Assembly (NCBI RefSeq): GCF_000155735.2
Contig: NC_020908.1
Coordinates: 3,477,001 to 3,541,000 of the forward strand
DNA from: Octadecabacter arcticus 238
GTDB lineage: Bacteria; Pseudomonadota; Alphaproteobacteria; Rhodobacterales; Rhodobacteraceae
Direction of reading: 5' to 3'
Length of the DNA stretch: 64,000 bases
A program made the position numbers and the translations under genes. Positions 55,901 through 64,000 of this stretch are shown here, piece by piece. The stretch's first letter is position 1, and the number at the start of each line of letters is the position of its first letter. The notes beneath the pieces are model-generated. The model was not told the origin of the DNA and did no database searches. It saw nothing but the letters and a program-made list of their open reading frames with translations.

Positions 55901-55943
55901 TTTTGTTCAAAACTCTACGGGTGCTTTGCACGGTTTGTACAAA
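55901..55943. promoter_or_regulatory. Two TTTTGTnCAAAA palindromes before the Phd-type gene
   Basis: TTTTGTTCAAAA (55901-55912) and TTTGTACAAA (55934-55943), centres 32-33 bases (three helical turns) apart, ending 25 bases before the start. Phd/YefM antitoxins repress their own promoters through such paired palindromes. Confidence 0.55.
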
Positions 55944-55967
55944 ATTTTTACACCCCAGGAGATGAAT

Positions 55968-56390
55968 ATGCAGTTAACAGTCAGCGCCGCGCGCCAGCGA
56001 TTGGGTGAGGTTGTCACCCGCGTTCAGGACCCCAACGAATGCATCGTGATGACCCGCCACGGCACCCCCGTCGCGGCGGTGGTGAGCATGGCGAATTTGC
56101 AGCGCATTTGGCAGATCGAGGACGAGGAAGATCGCGGCATGATCAAGCATCCGCTGAACAAGAATTCCCACATCGTCGGCGCGCCGTTCGCGCGTGTGGT
56201 GCAGGGTCTTCGCGGCAAGATGGTGACGCCCAAAGAGGCGGCGCTGCAGGTGTGCACGCTGCAACTGACCCGCGCCGAGGAGCGCCGGATTTTGGCGGCT
56301 GGTGGGCTGGAGCCTGTTGAGGGCGGCGAGTTGGGCGTGACGCCGGATAATCGCGCGAAACGGCGGCGTTGGCTCAGGAGTTCGCCATGA
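55968..56390 (+). CDS. Orphan Phd/YefM-type antitoxin-like DNA-binding protein
   Basis: 140 residues. N-terminal Phd fold (MQLTVSAARQRLGEVVTRVQ, CIVMTRHGTPVAAVVSMANL) followed by an unusually long C-terminal part (about 55-140, LTRAEERRILAAGGLEP) of unknown fold, where classic antitoxins have only 30 residues of toxin-binding tail. AGGAG lies six bases before this ATG. No Doc, RelE or PIN toxin is adjacent: the next gene is a convergent membrane peptide overlapping by 17 bases. It may be a solitary regulator. Confidence 0.75.
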   Translation: MQLTVSAARQRLGEVVTRVQDPNECIVMTRHGTPVAAVVSMANLQRIWQIEDEEDRGMIKHPLNKNSHIVGAPFARVVQGLRGKMVTPKEAALQVCTLQLTRAEERRILAAGGLEPVEGGELGVTPDNRAKRRRWLRSSP

Positions 56391-56559
56391 TCGCCTTGGT
56401 GACAAAATAGCTCGCCGGAAATGCGACGATCGCGCCAAGCCCCGCCGCGACAAGGATCGGGGTCAACGTGTCATACCCCATGGTCAATGACGCAATGATG
56501 AAACTGCCAGACAAGGTGGTGGAGACGATGGAATAAAGGATGGAAGCAAGACGAAGCAT
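56374..56559 (-). CDS. Small two-helix membrane protein
   Basis: 61 residues with two membrane helices (MLRLASILYSIVSTTLSGSF..., LTPILVAAGLGAIVAFPASY). AAAGGAG precedes the ATG. Similar peptides are common in roseobacters and are often mislabelled CTP synthetase because of a pyrG neighbour elsewhere; no enzyme domain is present. Function unknown. Its end overlaps the Phd-type gene in convergent orientation. Confidence 0.72.
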   Translation of the reverse strand: MLRLASILYSIVSTTLSGSFIIASLTMGYDTLTPILVAAGLGAIVAFPASYFVTKAIMANS

Positions 56560-56683
56560 GGGTGGCTCCTTTCAGGGCAAGGTCTGCGGCGTAAGGCCGC
56601 TGCTAGCGAGTTTTGCATGATAGAAGTGGTGTGGCTTTGATTTGGGTCAAGGTGTTCTATCCAGTTCGTGCCTCTGGCACGGC

Positions 56684-56846
56684 AAAAGGTCCAGTGGACC
56701 TTTTGAGGATGGAACGGGCGTAGCCCAAGGGGCGGTTGATCTTGGCGCTGACTTAACTGGCTTGGTCGCGCCCGAACCGAGGGGGGAAGCGAAGCGCCCG
56801 CCCCGTTGGGGCGGTTCGGGCGCTGCCAAACCCCGAGGGGTTTGGC
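56684..56846. repeat. Cluster of four nested hairpins in a gene-free stretch
   Basis: AAAAGGTCC-agt-GGACCTTTT (56684-56704, perfect 9-bp stem); GCGCCCGAACCG (56768-56779) pairing with CGGTTCGGGCGC (56812-56823, perfect 12 bp); inside the latter loop CCGCCCC-gtt-GGGGCGG (56798-56814); and GCCAAACCCC-ga-GGGGTTTGGC (56825-56846, perfect 10 bp). No good T-run follows on either strand. Could be a structured RNA or a roseobacter intergenic repeat. No protein gene is supported in 56560-56879. Confidence 0.65.
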
Positions 56847-56879
56847 AAAAAGACAATCCAAATAAGACTGTTCCAGCCT

Positions 56880-57340
56880 TCAGTCAGTAATGAAGAATAC
56901 CGAGCTACGGCTAAATCCATCCTCAATTAGTTTCTGATACTCAGAACTAAATTGATTAAATGATGACGTTTCAATAAAAACCCATTCCTGTCCGTTAAAG
57001 TCAGAATATCGAAACTTCGAAAGCTCTCCGGAAGCGACAATTACCTCAACAACATCAGAAGGAAGATGCGTGGCGAAAAATTTGGCGCATCAGCAGATGA
57101 CATTAGATTTGAATTACCAAACATATCATCAACAATTGGTTTAGCGTCGGCCTGCGCAATTGCGATGACGAGACTGTCTAGTTTTGACACAGTTTCAACA
57201 GCAGAATCACGAGCTTCAATACTGGCGTTTTTCGCGGCTTCCGAAGCTTCGAATGATGCTTCACTTAACGTACGCAACGCATCAAATTCTCGGGGTAAGA
57301 ACACAAATGTGGGAATCGCCACTAGGCTAATTGTCACCAC
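56880..57340 (-). CDS. Unknown membrane-anchored protein split by a -1 frameshift
   Basis: Zero frame (57340 to 57041): a membrane helix at the start (VTISLVAIPTFVFLP) and a helical coiled region (LRTLSEASFEASEAAKNASI ... VIAIAQADAKPIVDD) up to SADAPNF. After that the coding character passes to the -1 frame, which reads ATHLPSDVVEVIVASGELSK, then GQEWVFIETSSFNQ and ends DGFSRSSVFFITD at 56880. The switch falls on AAATTTT (57077-57083 as its complement), read A-AAT-TTT, a canonical slippery heptamer. The start is uncertain: the frame stays open past the GTG at 57340 (WWKTASATFAGG) without an ATG. Bases are AT-richer than neighbours. No family recognised. Confidence 0.5.
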
Positions 57341-57425
57341 TCCTCCTGCAAATGTTGCAGATGCCGTTTTCCACCATTCATTTATGTTTCATATGTAGCC
57401 AGCCTAAGTTAACTCTTCAAGCAGC

Positions 57426-58504
57426 TTAGACTCAAGTTTCAAATGCAACACTCAGAGCCCTTTGGGCATAGGATGTTGTGATGGACATACGAAGGAAGCA
57501 CCTCAGCAGCGAGGACCGTGGCGTGATATTAGCCGAGCATAATAGGGGCAGCAGTCAGCGGTTGATCGGCCAGCTTTTGCATCGCCCGGCGAGCACGATC
57601 TGCCGTGAGCTGGCGCGAGGTCGGCAGGAAGACGGCAGCTATTGCCCGCAGGCGGCAGGCCTATGATGCCCGGCGCGCGCGCTGCCGCCGCAAGCGCAAG
57701 CTTGTGGAGGGGAGCGATCTTAATCGTTTCGTTCATGGCAAGCTCGTACATCTGCACTGGTCGCCTGAGCAGATTGCGCAGAGACTGCGTCTCATGAAGC
57801 ATGATGATCCATCCGCCCATGTGAGCCATGAGACCATCTATGCCGCGATTTACGCGCAGCCACGTGGCGGGCTGAAGGCGGCGATGATCGAGGCGTTGCG
57901 TCAAGCGAAGCCTAAGCGTGGGCTCAAGCGCAGGACAGCGGCGGGCAGTGCTATGGTCCCGGAATCATTGCGCATTATCAATCGCCCTGAAGAGATCGAA
58001 GCACGACTGGTACCAGGCCATTGGGAGGGCGACCTCATCAAGGGCGCATTCAATCGCTCGTCAGTGGGGACCTTGGTCGAGCGCAAGACACGCTTTGTCA
58101 TTCTTTGCAAAATGGATGGCAATGGGGCCGAGGCCGCGCTTGACAGCTTCACCCGCCAGATGAGACGACTACCCGCTGATTTGCGCAAGAGCATGACCTA
58201 TGACCGTGGCTCCGAAATGGCCTGCCATCGTGAATTGGCGCGACGATTGAAAATTGATATCTGGTTCTGCGATCCGCATGCTCCCTGGCAGCGCGGCAGC
58301 AACGAGAACACCAACGGACTGCTGCGTCAGTTCATGCCCAAAGGAACTGACCTGAACGGTGCAAGCCAAACATGGCTCAACGACGTTGCAAACCTGATGA
58401 ACAACCGTCCAAGAAAAACCCTCGGATGGAGAACACCCGCTGAAGCTATGGCCGACGAAATCGTGGCCTTTAAATCAACCGTTGCACTTGATGTTTGAAT
58501 CCAA
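57426..58504 (+). mobile_element. IS30-family element
   Basis: About 1.08 kb. The ends TTAGACTCAAGTTTCAAATG (57426 on) and TTGGATTCAAACATCAAGTG (complement, from 58504) match at 19 of 27 positions over their full length. AAGCAG occurs just outside both ends (57419-57424 and 58503-58508). It carries one frameshifted transposase gene. Confidence 0.75.
57478..58498 (+). pseudogene. IS30 transposase, frameshifted
   Basis: First frame 57478-57666 gives the HTH part (MDIRRKHLSSEDRGVILAEH, RPASTICRELARGR) up to YCPQAA; the rest continues in another frame from about 57645 (RQAYDARRARCRRKRKLVEG to VALDV). The DDE residues are intact in GHWEGDLIKGA, SMTYDRGSEMACH and GSNENTNGLLRQFMP. The shift costs one or two bases in the Cys-Pro-Gln-Ala-Ala region, so no full-length protein is made unless ribosomes shift frame. 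Confidence 0.85.
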
Positions 58505-58519
58505 GCAGTAGCTACTACA

Positions 58520-58621
58520 CTAGCTAAGTGCGAAAAGCAGTACCAAGACAAAAACTAAGCCGAGGACTAGGAAGGTCAAAAAAAATGCGAATGAAACGAA
58601 TAGAAGTTTGTGTCTTGGCAT
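58520..58621 (-). CDS. 33-residue single-helix membrane peptide
   Basis: Frame MPRHKLLFVSFAFFLTFLVL then GLVFVLVLLFALS and TAG. A basic start (R3, H4, K5) is followed by about 26 hydrophobic residues, a clear membrane helix. AAGGAGGT, a full Shine-Dalgarno, sits seven bases before the ATG. The gene ends 11 bases from the IS30 end. Too short for family assignment. Layout fits small membrane regulators or type I toxin peptides; neither is shown. Confidence 0.6.
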   Translation of the reverse strand: MPRHKLLFVSFAFFLTFLVLGLVFVLVLLFALS

Positions 58622-58830
58622 GCCGAAACCTCCTTAACGTGGCGCAAAGATGACAAGTCTAGGTTAAACTAGTATTAAGATTTTCAAGGTTTTTTGTTTG
58701 CTAGCTTCGAAAACGAGCTGTTAACCGCCACTTCAGGCTACGCTGGGGCCGCTTGAACCGAATCCGGTCCACGCCCTAACGCCTGTGTGAGCCCGCAATT
58801 GGGCTATGCTCAATCGCTGCCGCCCACCGT

Positions 58831-58890
58831 CTTTCATCAGCGCCGAAAATAGACAGCTTTAGCTGTCCATTTTCAGTGCGCTGATGAAAG
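58831..58890 (-). terminator. Long hairpin formed by inverted copy of the lepA 3' end
   Basis: The last ten codons of lepA (58861-58890) are repeated as an inverted copy immediately downstream (58831-58858): CTTTCATCAGCGC and GAAAATnGACAGCT match in both arms, with one mismatch and a two-base gap. On the lepA transcript this makes a stem of about 27 pairs with the stop codon in the loop. No T-run follows, so termination is assumed, not certain. Bases 58622-58830 hold no gene. Confidence 0.7.
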
Positions 58891-60655
58891 CTTCCTGCGG
58901 AATATTCACTGACCCGAACTGGCGCATCTTTTTCTTACCGGCTTTCTGCTTATCCAGCAGTTTACGTTTTCTTGACGCATCGCCGCCATAACACTTTGCA
59001 GTGACGTCTTTGCGCATGGCCGACAGGGTCTCGCGGGCGATGACTTTGCCGCCGATGGCAGCTTGGATAGGGATTTTGAACATGTGACGCGGAATCAGGT
59101 CTTTGAGTTTTTCAACCATGGCGCGGCCACGGACCTCTGCGCGGTCGCGGTGGACCATCATCGACAGCGCGTCGACGGGTTCGTCGTTGACGAGGACGGA
59201 CATTTTGACCAGCGCATCCTCGCGGTAGCCCATGAGGGTGTAGTCGAAGGACGCGTAGCCTTTGGTGACGGATTTGAGGCGGTCGTAGAAGTCGAACACC
59301 ACTTCGTTGAGCGGCAGATCGTAAACGACCAGCGCGCGTGAGCCTGCATAGGTAAGGTCGGATTGGATGCCACGGCGGTCTTGGCACAGCTTTAGCACGT
59401 CGCCGAGGTATTCGTCCGGCACGAGGATCGTCGCCTTGATGCGCGGTTCCTCAATGTGATCGACAAGGGTCATGTCGGGCATATCAGCGGGATTGTGCAA
59501 TTCGGACATGGTGCCGTCGCGCATGTAAACTTCATAGACCACGGACGGCGCGGTGGTGATCAGGTCAATGTCATATTCGCGTTCGATGCGGTCGCGGATG
59601 ACTTCAAGGTGCAGCAAGCCAAGGAAGCCGCAGCGAAAGCCAAAGCCGAGCGCGGCGGAGGATTCCATTTCAAATGAGAAGGATGCATCATTCAGGGCGA
59701 GCTTGTCGATGGCGTCGCGCAGGTCTTCGAACAGCGCGGAATCGACAGGGAATAAGCCGCAGAAAACAACGGGTTGCGCGGGTTTGAAGCCGGGAAGTGG
59801 GGTCACTTCGGATTTCTGGTGAGTAATCGTGTCGCCGACACGGGTGTCGCGGACCTGTTTGATCGACGCGGTGAGGAAACCGATTTCGCCAGGGCCAAGT
59901 TCGTCAACGTTTTCCATTTTTGGGCGGAAGACACCGATGCGTTCAACTTGGTGGATCGTGCCGTTTGAGATAAATTTGACCTTCTCGCCCTTGCGCAATT
60001 TACCATCAATGATGCGCACCAGAACGATCACGCCGAGGTAGCTGTCATACCACGAATCAACCAGCATCGCCTTGAGCGGGCCGTCGGGATCGCCTTTGGG
60101 GGCGGGGAGTTGGTGAACGATCGCCTCAAGCGTTTCAATGATGCCTTCACCGGTTTTGGCGGACACAGCTATGGCACCGGACGCATCGAGGCCGATGACG
60201 TCTTCAACCTGTTGGGCGACGCGACTGACGTCACTCGCCGGGAGGTCTATCTTATTGAAAATAGGGACGATTTCGTGGTCGGCGTCAAGGGCGTGATAGA
60301 CGTTGGCGAGGGTCTGCGCCTCAACCCCTTGGGTGGAATCCACGACCAGAAGCGAGCCTTCGACGGCACGCATGGAGCGGCTGACCTCATAGGCGAAATC
60401 GACGTGCCCGGGGGTGTCGATCAGGTTCAGCACGTAGGATTCGCCGTTTTTGGCGGTATAATCAATGCGGACCGTGTTGGCCTTGATGGTGATGCCACGT
60501 TCGCGCTCGATATCCATGGAATCGAGCATCTGGGCCTTCATATCGCGTTCCGCCACCGTGTTGGTGGACTGGATCAAGCGATCAGCCAGCGTGGATTTAC
60601 CGTGATCGATATGCGCCACGATGGAGAAATTGCGGATGTGTGAGAGTGCTGTCAT
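58859..60655 (-). CDS. lepA: Elongation factor 4 (back-translocase)
   Basis: 598 residues. Ribosome-bound GTPase. G motifs [14 protein letters not shown] (G1), [11 protein letters not shown] (G2), DTPGHVDF (G3), [10 protein letters not shown] (G4); EF-G-like domains III and V, and the special C-terminal domain ([25 protein letters not shown]). Normal length. Single gene. Confidence 0.97.
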   Translation of the reverse strand: MTALSHIRNFSIVAHIDHGKSTLADRLIQSTNTVAERDMKAQMLDSMDIERERGITIKANTVRIDYTAKNGESYVLNLIDTPGHVDFAYEVSRSMRAVEGSLLVVDSTQGVEAQTLANVYHALDADHEIVPIFNKIDLPASDVSRVAQQVEDVIGLDASGAIAVSAKTGEGIIETLEAIVHQLPAPKGDPDGPLKAMLVDSWYDSYLGVIVLVRIIDGKLRKGEKVKFISNGTIHQVERIGVFRPKMENVDELGPGEIGFLTASIKQVRDTRVGDTITHQKSEVTPLPGFKPAQPVVFCGLFPVDSALFEDLRDAIDKLALNDASFSFEMESSAALGFGFRCGFLGLLHLEVIRDRIEREYDIDLITTAPSVVYEVYMRDGTMSELHNPADMPDMTLVDHIEEPRIKATILVPDEYLGDVLKLCQDRRGIQSDLTYAGSRALVVYDLPLNEVVFDFYDRLKSVTKGYASFDYTLMGYREDALVKMSVLVNDEPVDALSMMVHRDRAEVRGRAMVEKLKDLIPRHMFKIPIQAAIGGKVIARETLSAMRKDVTAKCYGGDASRKRKLLDKQKAGKKKMRQFGSVNIPQEAFISALKMDS

Positions 60656-61052
60656 GATGAGGATATGTAGGGGTTTGGGAAGTTTGTCGAGGGGAATTAG
60701 TGTGCAGCTGGGGGCAAAAGGTCATGTAATGCCAGATGGTGATTTTCCAGATTTTGAAAGCTCTTGGCCGTGGCTCAAAACGTTGAGCATTCAGACGCGT
60801 TTCACGATGATCAGCCGTGCCGGTCGCGGCGGATATTTGCGCCCTTGAACGGCAGGTCCGAAGCGGCCTTGCGCGGGCGGGGTCGCGTCGGAATCAAGGA
60901 TGGGCTGATCGGCGCGTCGGCGCAAATGTGATTTTGATTCCCCTTCCCACCTCGCGCAGCTTACGTCATAAAGGGGCCAGCAGTTGCGGCACCAACGGGG
61001 ATAACCCAACCAATAAGTTGGGCCAAAGAACAAAGTACTTTAGTGAGGCGTC
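60656..61052. other. 397-base stretch without a supported gene
   Basis: Between divergent lepA and the lipoprotein gene. Frames of 75-80 codons exist on both strands but lack Shine-Dalgarno sites and recognisable protein character. TTGCGCGGG-rich GC segments and no clear hairpin. It should hold the two promoters. Confidence 0.5.
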
Positions 61053-61388
61053 ATGAGAAAATTTGTTATTTTGTCAGCTTTGGTCGCGTTGACCGCCTGT
61101 TCGGGCGGACGGGATCGGGGCAACTCAGGGTCCACGCGCGGGGCGACAGGCGATATCAGCCGGGCGTGTTTAAATGCCGACCGATCAGCCGCGACGCCGG
61201 CTTTGTGCAGTTGTGTGCAGCAGGTTGCCAATACCCAACTGTCGAGCCGCGATCGCAGCCTTGTGGCAGATTTCTTTATGAATCCTGAGGTCGCGAACGA
61301 TACAAAAATCAGCGACACCAACACCGATGACGCGTTTTGGGCTCGCTACCGCGCCTTCGTCACGTCGGCTGACAACCAGTGCAGCTAG
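61053..61388 (+). CDS. Small lipoprotein, unknown function
   Basis: 111 residues. Lipoprotein signal MRKFVILSALVALTACSGG with the lipobox Cys at 16, then a Gly/Ser linker and a small domain with three Cys (ACLNADRSAATPALCSCVQQ) plus a Cys near the end (NQCS), possibly two disulfides. The start ATG at 61053 follows GAGGCGTC. No family recognised. Exported and membrane-anchored. Confidence 0.72.
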   Translation: MRKFVILSALVALTACSGGRDRGNSGSTRGATGDISRACLNADRSAATPALCSCVQQVANTQLSSRDRSLVADFFMNPEVANDTKISDTNTDDAFWARYRAFVTSADNQCS

Positions 61389-61457
61389 ACGGGCCGGGCA
61401 ATCGGGCGCCCAAATTGTGCAGGCGCCCAACGTCTAGATTCTGTTAATATCTCGCCA

Positions 61458-61943
61458 TTAGAGGTGCAATAAAGCTGCCTTAACCGTTGGACCCGTGGTC
61501 CATGACGGGCTGGTCGATTCCACTTGCACGACGGGGATTTCAACAGTGACCTCGCCCGCATTTTCGAACACCAAGATTATGGTTATGATGTCGTCTTGGA
61601 CAAACGGCGCGGTGAGGCCCATGAACATGACGTGATTGCCGCCCCGTTGCAGCAAAATGTCACTGGCCGCGGGCACTACAAAACCGTCTTCAACGTGGAT
61701 CATGCGCATGACGCCGTTTTCGTCTTCGATATGGGTGTGCAATTCGACCCGCTGTGCCGCGTCCGACGTGACGCCCATGAGATGGTCATCGGTGTCCCCT
61801 GAGTTGTGGATCACCATGAAGGCCGCACCGGCCATGGCGTTGGAAGAGCGCGCATATGGGTCGTGAATTTCAATCTCTGCCAGTGCGGGAGTGGCGAGGA
61901 TGAACGCTGCGAGGGTCGCGATAAGGGTCGATTTAAGGGACAT
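61458..61943 (-). CDS. Periplasmic copper chaperone PCuAC
   Basis: 161 residues. Signal peptide (LIATLAAFILATPALA) and the PCuAC fold with copper ligands in RVELHTHIEDENGVMRM and GGNHVMFMGL (H...M...HxM pattern). Delivers Cu(I) to cytochrome oxidase. The C-terminal QVESTSPSWTTGPTVKAALLHL is longer than usual. The next gene on the same strand (62341-61994) codes for a small secreted Cys-pair protein 50 bases upstream, probably the same operon. Confidence 0.9.
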   Translation of the reverse strand: MSLKSTLIATLAAFILATPALAEIEIHDPYARSSNAMAGAAFMVIHNSGDTDDHLMGVTSDAAQRVELHTHIEDENGVMRMIHVEDGFVVPAASDILLQRGGNHVMFMGLTAPFVQDDIITIILVFENAGEVTVEIPVVQVESTSPSWTTGPTVKAALLHL

Positions 61944-61993
61944 GTTGCGTTCCTGTCTTTTCGGTCTGAATGTTTAAAAAGTGAAAGTGGTAT

Positions 61994-62341
61994 TCAGACC
62001 AAAACTGGCGGATCGCGGGCCTTTGTAGGGATGGGATAAACCAAAATTTGGCGGGTTGAAACAGGTGTCTGCGCAATGGTTTGAATGTGGACAACCGGCG
62101 TTTTCACGGCGATTGGTACGTCATTATAGGCCATCAACGTCAATGCGCAATCTGGGCAGATATGAACAGGACCGATCGGGTTGCCCTGCGCATCCAAAGT
62201 GACCGTCAGTGGCCCCTGCCCCGTGCACAAGATTACCTGACCCTGCGCATCCTTGGTCACAGCACGCGCCATTGCCATCTGCTGTGAGGTCACAGCAATC
62301 AGCAGCGCGAGGGTCAAGGTGAGGATACGGGTCATTGTCAT
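61994..62341 (-). CDS. Small secreted protein with CTGQGP and CPDC motifs
   Basis: 115 residues. Signal peptide (MTMTRILTLTLALLIAVTSQQMAMA), then VILCTGQGPLTVTLDAQG and HICPDCALTLMAY; three Cys could bind copper or form a disulfide. Resembles DUF2946-type proteins that accompany copper-handling genes. Start at 62341 opens the signal peptide; 62434 lies inside the rpmB terminator and is rejected. Upstream of PCuAC on the same strand. Confidence 0.65.
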   Translation of the reverse strand: MTMTRILTLTLALLIAVTSQQMAMARAVTKDAQGQVILCTGQGPLTVTLDAQGNPIGPVHICPDCALTLMAYNDVPIAVKTPVVHIQTIAQTPVSTRQILVYPIPTKARDPPVLV

Positions 62342-62418
62342 CTTGCTATCAGGTGGGCCGCGGAACCAACAGCGTTGTAAAGTCGCATCGGCCAACATCA
62401 CAACAGGTTGGAAAAACG

Positions 62419-62447
62419 AAAAAAGCCCGAACACTCGGTCCGGGCCA
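62419..62447 (-). terminator. Rho-independent terminator after rpmB
   Basis: Minus-strand GCCCGGAC-CGAGT-GTTCGGGC followed by TTTTTT, 30 bases past the rpmB stop. Confidence 0.92.
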
Positions 62448-62476
62448 TTCCAATCAAATCAAATCAGGTAGAAAGT

Positions 62477-62767
62477 TTACGCTTCGACAGTTGCTGCCTT
62501 GACGATGTCTTTCTTGACCTTCAACGCGGCTGGTGACAGCTCTGCGTCTTTGGATTTTGCGAAGAACGCGTCGAGGCCACCACGGTGGTCAACAGTGCGC
62601 AGCGCAGCATTTGAAATGCGGAACTTGAAGCTGCGGCCCAACGAGTCGGACATCAGCGACACATCTTGCAGGTTCGGCAAAAACCGACGGCGTGTCCGGT
62701 TTTTAGCATGGCTGACGTTATTACCCGACATCGGGCCTTTTCCAGTCAATTCGCAGCGGCGCGACAT
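62477..62767 (-). CDS. rpmB: 50S ribosomal protein bL28
   Basis: 96 residues: [20 protein letters not shown], the typical [21 protein letters not shown] and [20 protein letters not shown]. Start at 62767 is the family start; the open frame to 62788 is not. Single gene with terminator. Confidence 0.97.
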   Translation of the reverse strand: MSRRCELTGKGPMSGNNVSHAKNRTRRRFLPNLQDVSLMSDSLGRSFKFRISNAALRTVDHRGGLDAFFAKSKDAELSPAALKVKKDIVKAATVEA

Positions 62768-62922
62768 AGCGTATTCCTTGTCTATCAAGGGTCTGCAGCG
62801 TTTTGCGCGACCCTATCTTTCAAACTTGTATAGTCCCGCAAGCGGCAGAGACTGAATTCATTTGGCGGGAATTAGGTGGATTCCTTGGCGTCGTCAAGCC
62901 CCAGTCACCCCATATCGCCCGT

Positions 62923-63942
62923 TTAGGCGGGTGTATCGTTGTGTTTCGCCGATGCCGATGGGAAAAGCTTAGCAATCATCGCCTCGGCGGCTTGGGCGGG
63001 GCGGATTTTACCCTGTGCCACATCGTCTTCTAACGCGGCGAGTTGGGCTTTGACATCCTTGTCAGACGTGAGCTGTGATAGCAGGCCTGCGCGGACTTCT
63101 TCTTGGAACCAAAACCGCGCCTGTCGTGCACGCCGTGCGTCCCAAATGCCATTGTCCTTGCGCCACGTCGCGAGGGTTTGGATTTCGCCCCAAGCGGCGG
63201 CTATTCCGTCTTCTTGCAGGGCTGACACGACCAAGGCCTTGGGGAAATCATGGGTGTCGCGGGGTGGATCTTTGGCGCGTTTTCGCATCAGGCGCAACGC
63301 GCTGGCATAATCTGCACAGGTGCGCATGGCCTGCGATTTAAGATCGCCATCGGCCTTGTTTACAAGGATAATATCGCAAGTTTCCATGATGCCGCGCTTG
63401 ACGCCCTGCAATTCATCGCCGCCCGCAGGGGCGAGCAACAGCAAGAACAGGTCCGACATTTCCGCAACGGCGGTTTCGGATTGCCCGACGCCAACAGTTT
63501 CGATCAGCACAACATCGAATTTGGCCGCTTCGCACAGCGCAATGGCTTCGCGGGTGCGCCGCGCGACGCCGCCAAGTTGCGTCTGGCTTGGGGATGGACG
63601 GATGAACGCGTTCGGGTCGCACGACAGCAGGTCCATGCGGGTTTTATCGCCCAAAATCGACCCGCCAGATCGTGTTGAACTGGGGTCCACCGCCAAAACT
63701 GCCACCCGCAGCCCCTGCCCCGTCAGCATTTTGCCAAAGGATTCAATAAACGTCGATTTACCGACACCGGGCGTGCCCGACAGCCCGATGCGCAGTGCTT
63801 GATGGTCTGTGCCAAGGGCGGACAGCAATTCCGCCGCTTTTGCACGATCATCGCGCCGCGTGCTTTCCACCAACGTGATGGCACGGGCCAAGGCGCGGCG
63901 TTCACCAGCGCGGATTTTGTCTGCTGTGGTTTGGATATCCAT
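62923..63942 (-). CDS. meaB: Methylmalonyl-CoA mutase-associated GTPase (MeaB/ArgK)
   Basis: 339 residues. G3E-type GTPase that loads and protects B12 on methylmalonyl-CoA mutase. P-loop IGLSGTPGVGKSTFIESFG, VLAVDPSSTRSGGSILGDKTRM, IETVGVGQSE and the NKAD specificity motif (IILVNKADGDLKSQA). Start at 63942 (MDIQTTADKIRAGERRALA) fits the family; an in-frame ATG at 63993 is possible. With prpE this supports a propionate to succinyl-CoA route. Confidence 0.92.
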   Translation of the reverse strand: MDIQTTADKIRAGERRALARAITLVESTRRDDRAKAAELLSALGTDHQALRIGLSGTPGVGKSTFIESFGKMLTGQGLRVAVLAVDPSSTRSGGSILGDKTRMDLLSCDPNAFIRPSPSQTQLGGVARRTREAIALCEAAKFDVVLIETVGVGQSETAVAEMSDLFLLLLAPAGGDELQGVKRGIMETCDIILVNKADGDLKSQAMRTCADYASALRLMRKRAKDPPRDTHDFPKALVVSALQEDGIAAAWGEIQTLATWRKDNGIWDARRARQARFWFQEEVRAGLLSQLTSDKDVKAQLAALEDDVAQGKIRPAQAAEAMIAKLFPSASAKHNDTPA

Positions 63943-64000
63943 GCCCGCTTTATGAAGTCCCTTTGGCTCTGGTGTCCAGACGAGGTGTTGCACATCGGTT

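Noticed and set aside
60621..61033. Frames of 75-80 codons between lepA and the lipoprotein
   Set aside because: They overlap each other on opposite strands, lack ribosome sites and show no family features.

Overview
The window looks like chromosomal DNA of a marine alphaproteobacterium of the Rhodobacteraceae (Roseobacter group). Pointers are a monomeric NADP isocitrate dehydrogenase, a malic enzyme fused to a phosphotransacetylase-like domain, prpE and meaB for propionyl-CoA use, a MerR-controlled beta-oxidation cluster, a BCCT osmolyte carrier, a non-pyrrolysine MttB-family methyltransferase and many roseobacter-type housekeeping proteins. The density of insertion sequences, most of them dead, recalls IS-loaded polar roseobacters such as Octadecabacter. 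That resemblance is an inference, not a proven identity.

Layout. 1-1000: remnants of an IS21 and an IS3 element. 1226-6517: DAO-type oxidoreductase, rpsU, icd and a DUF2236 protein. 6640-8704: an IS graveyard where an IS481 pseudogene joins an IS1595 pseudogene; both are riddled with short palindromic insertions. 8715-10247: MttB-family methyltransferase. 10302-14277: a globin gene cut in two by an IS66 element with a perfect 8-bp target duplication; the IS66 is itself interrupted by an intact IS3 element. 14401-15867: an orphan contractile tail sheath. 16061-22940: housekeeping genes (SRAP protein, DUF1992, 5'-nucleotidase, DUF952-pyrD-arsC, MATE, two thioesterases). 23056-30700: two MerR regulators and a fatty-acid beta-oxidation set (acyl-CoA dehydrogenase, thiolase, FadB/J type). 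30897-37862: alternative oxidase, a sulfotransferase fused to an IS200 transposase, a DMT exporter, an acyl-CoA ligase, a nonsense-interrupted universal stress gene and a BCCT transporter. 38000-46461: two envelope proteins and the nucleoside salvage operon cdd-deoA-deoB-add-upp, followed by a VOC-cupin protein. 46615-55722: malic enzyme, prpE behind TTTGCAAA-type boxes, nadK, glyA and others. 55968-58621: orphan Phd-type antitoxin, a frameshifted unknown gene, a frameshifted IS30 and a 33-residue membrane peptide. 58859-63942: lepA, a lipoprotein, PCuAC with a small secreted partner, rpmB and meaB.

How the parts fit: beta-oxidation, the acyl-CoA ligases, prpE and meaB feed acetyl-, propionyl- and succinyl-CoA into central metabolism, where icd and maeB make NADPH. 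The BCCT carrier, the MttB homologue and possibly the DAO oxidase suggest use of quaternary amines.

I found no complete new multi-gene system. The strongest unusual signals are (1) the reconstructable globin broken by nested IS elements beside an orphan contractile sheath, (2) four hairpin-forming short insertions inside two degraded transposases, (3) an in-frame sulfotransferase-TnpA fusion, (4) a conserved-looking coding frame split at a canonical -1 slippery heptamer, (5) a 33-residue transmembrane peptide with a perfect Shine-Dalgarno, and (6) a lepA terminator built from an inverted duplicate of its own last codons. No tRNA, rRNA or CRISPR array was seen.
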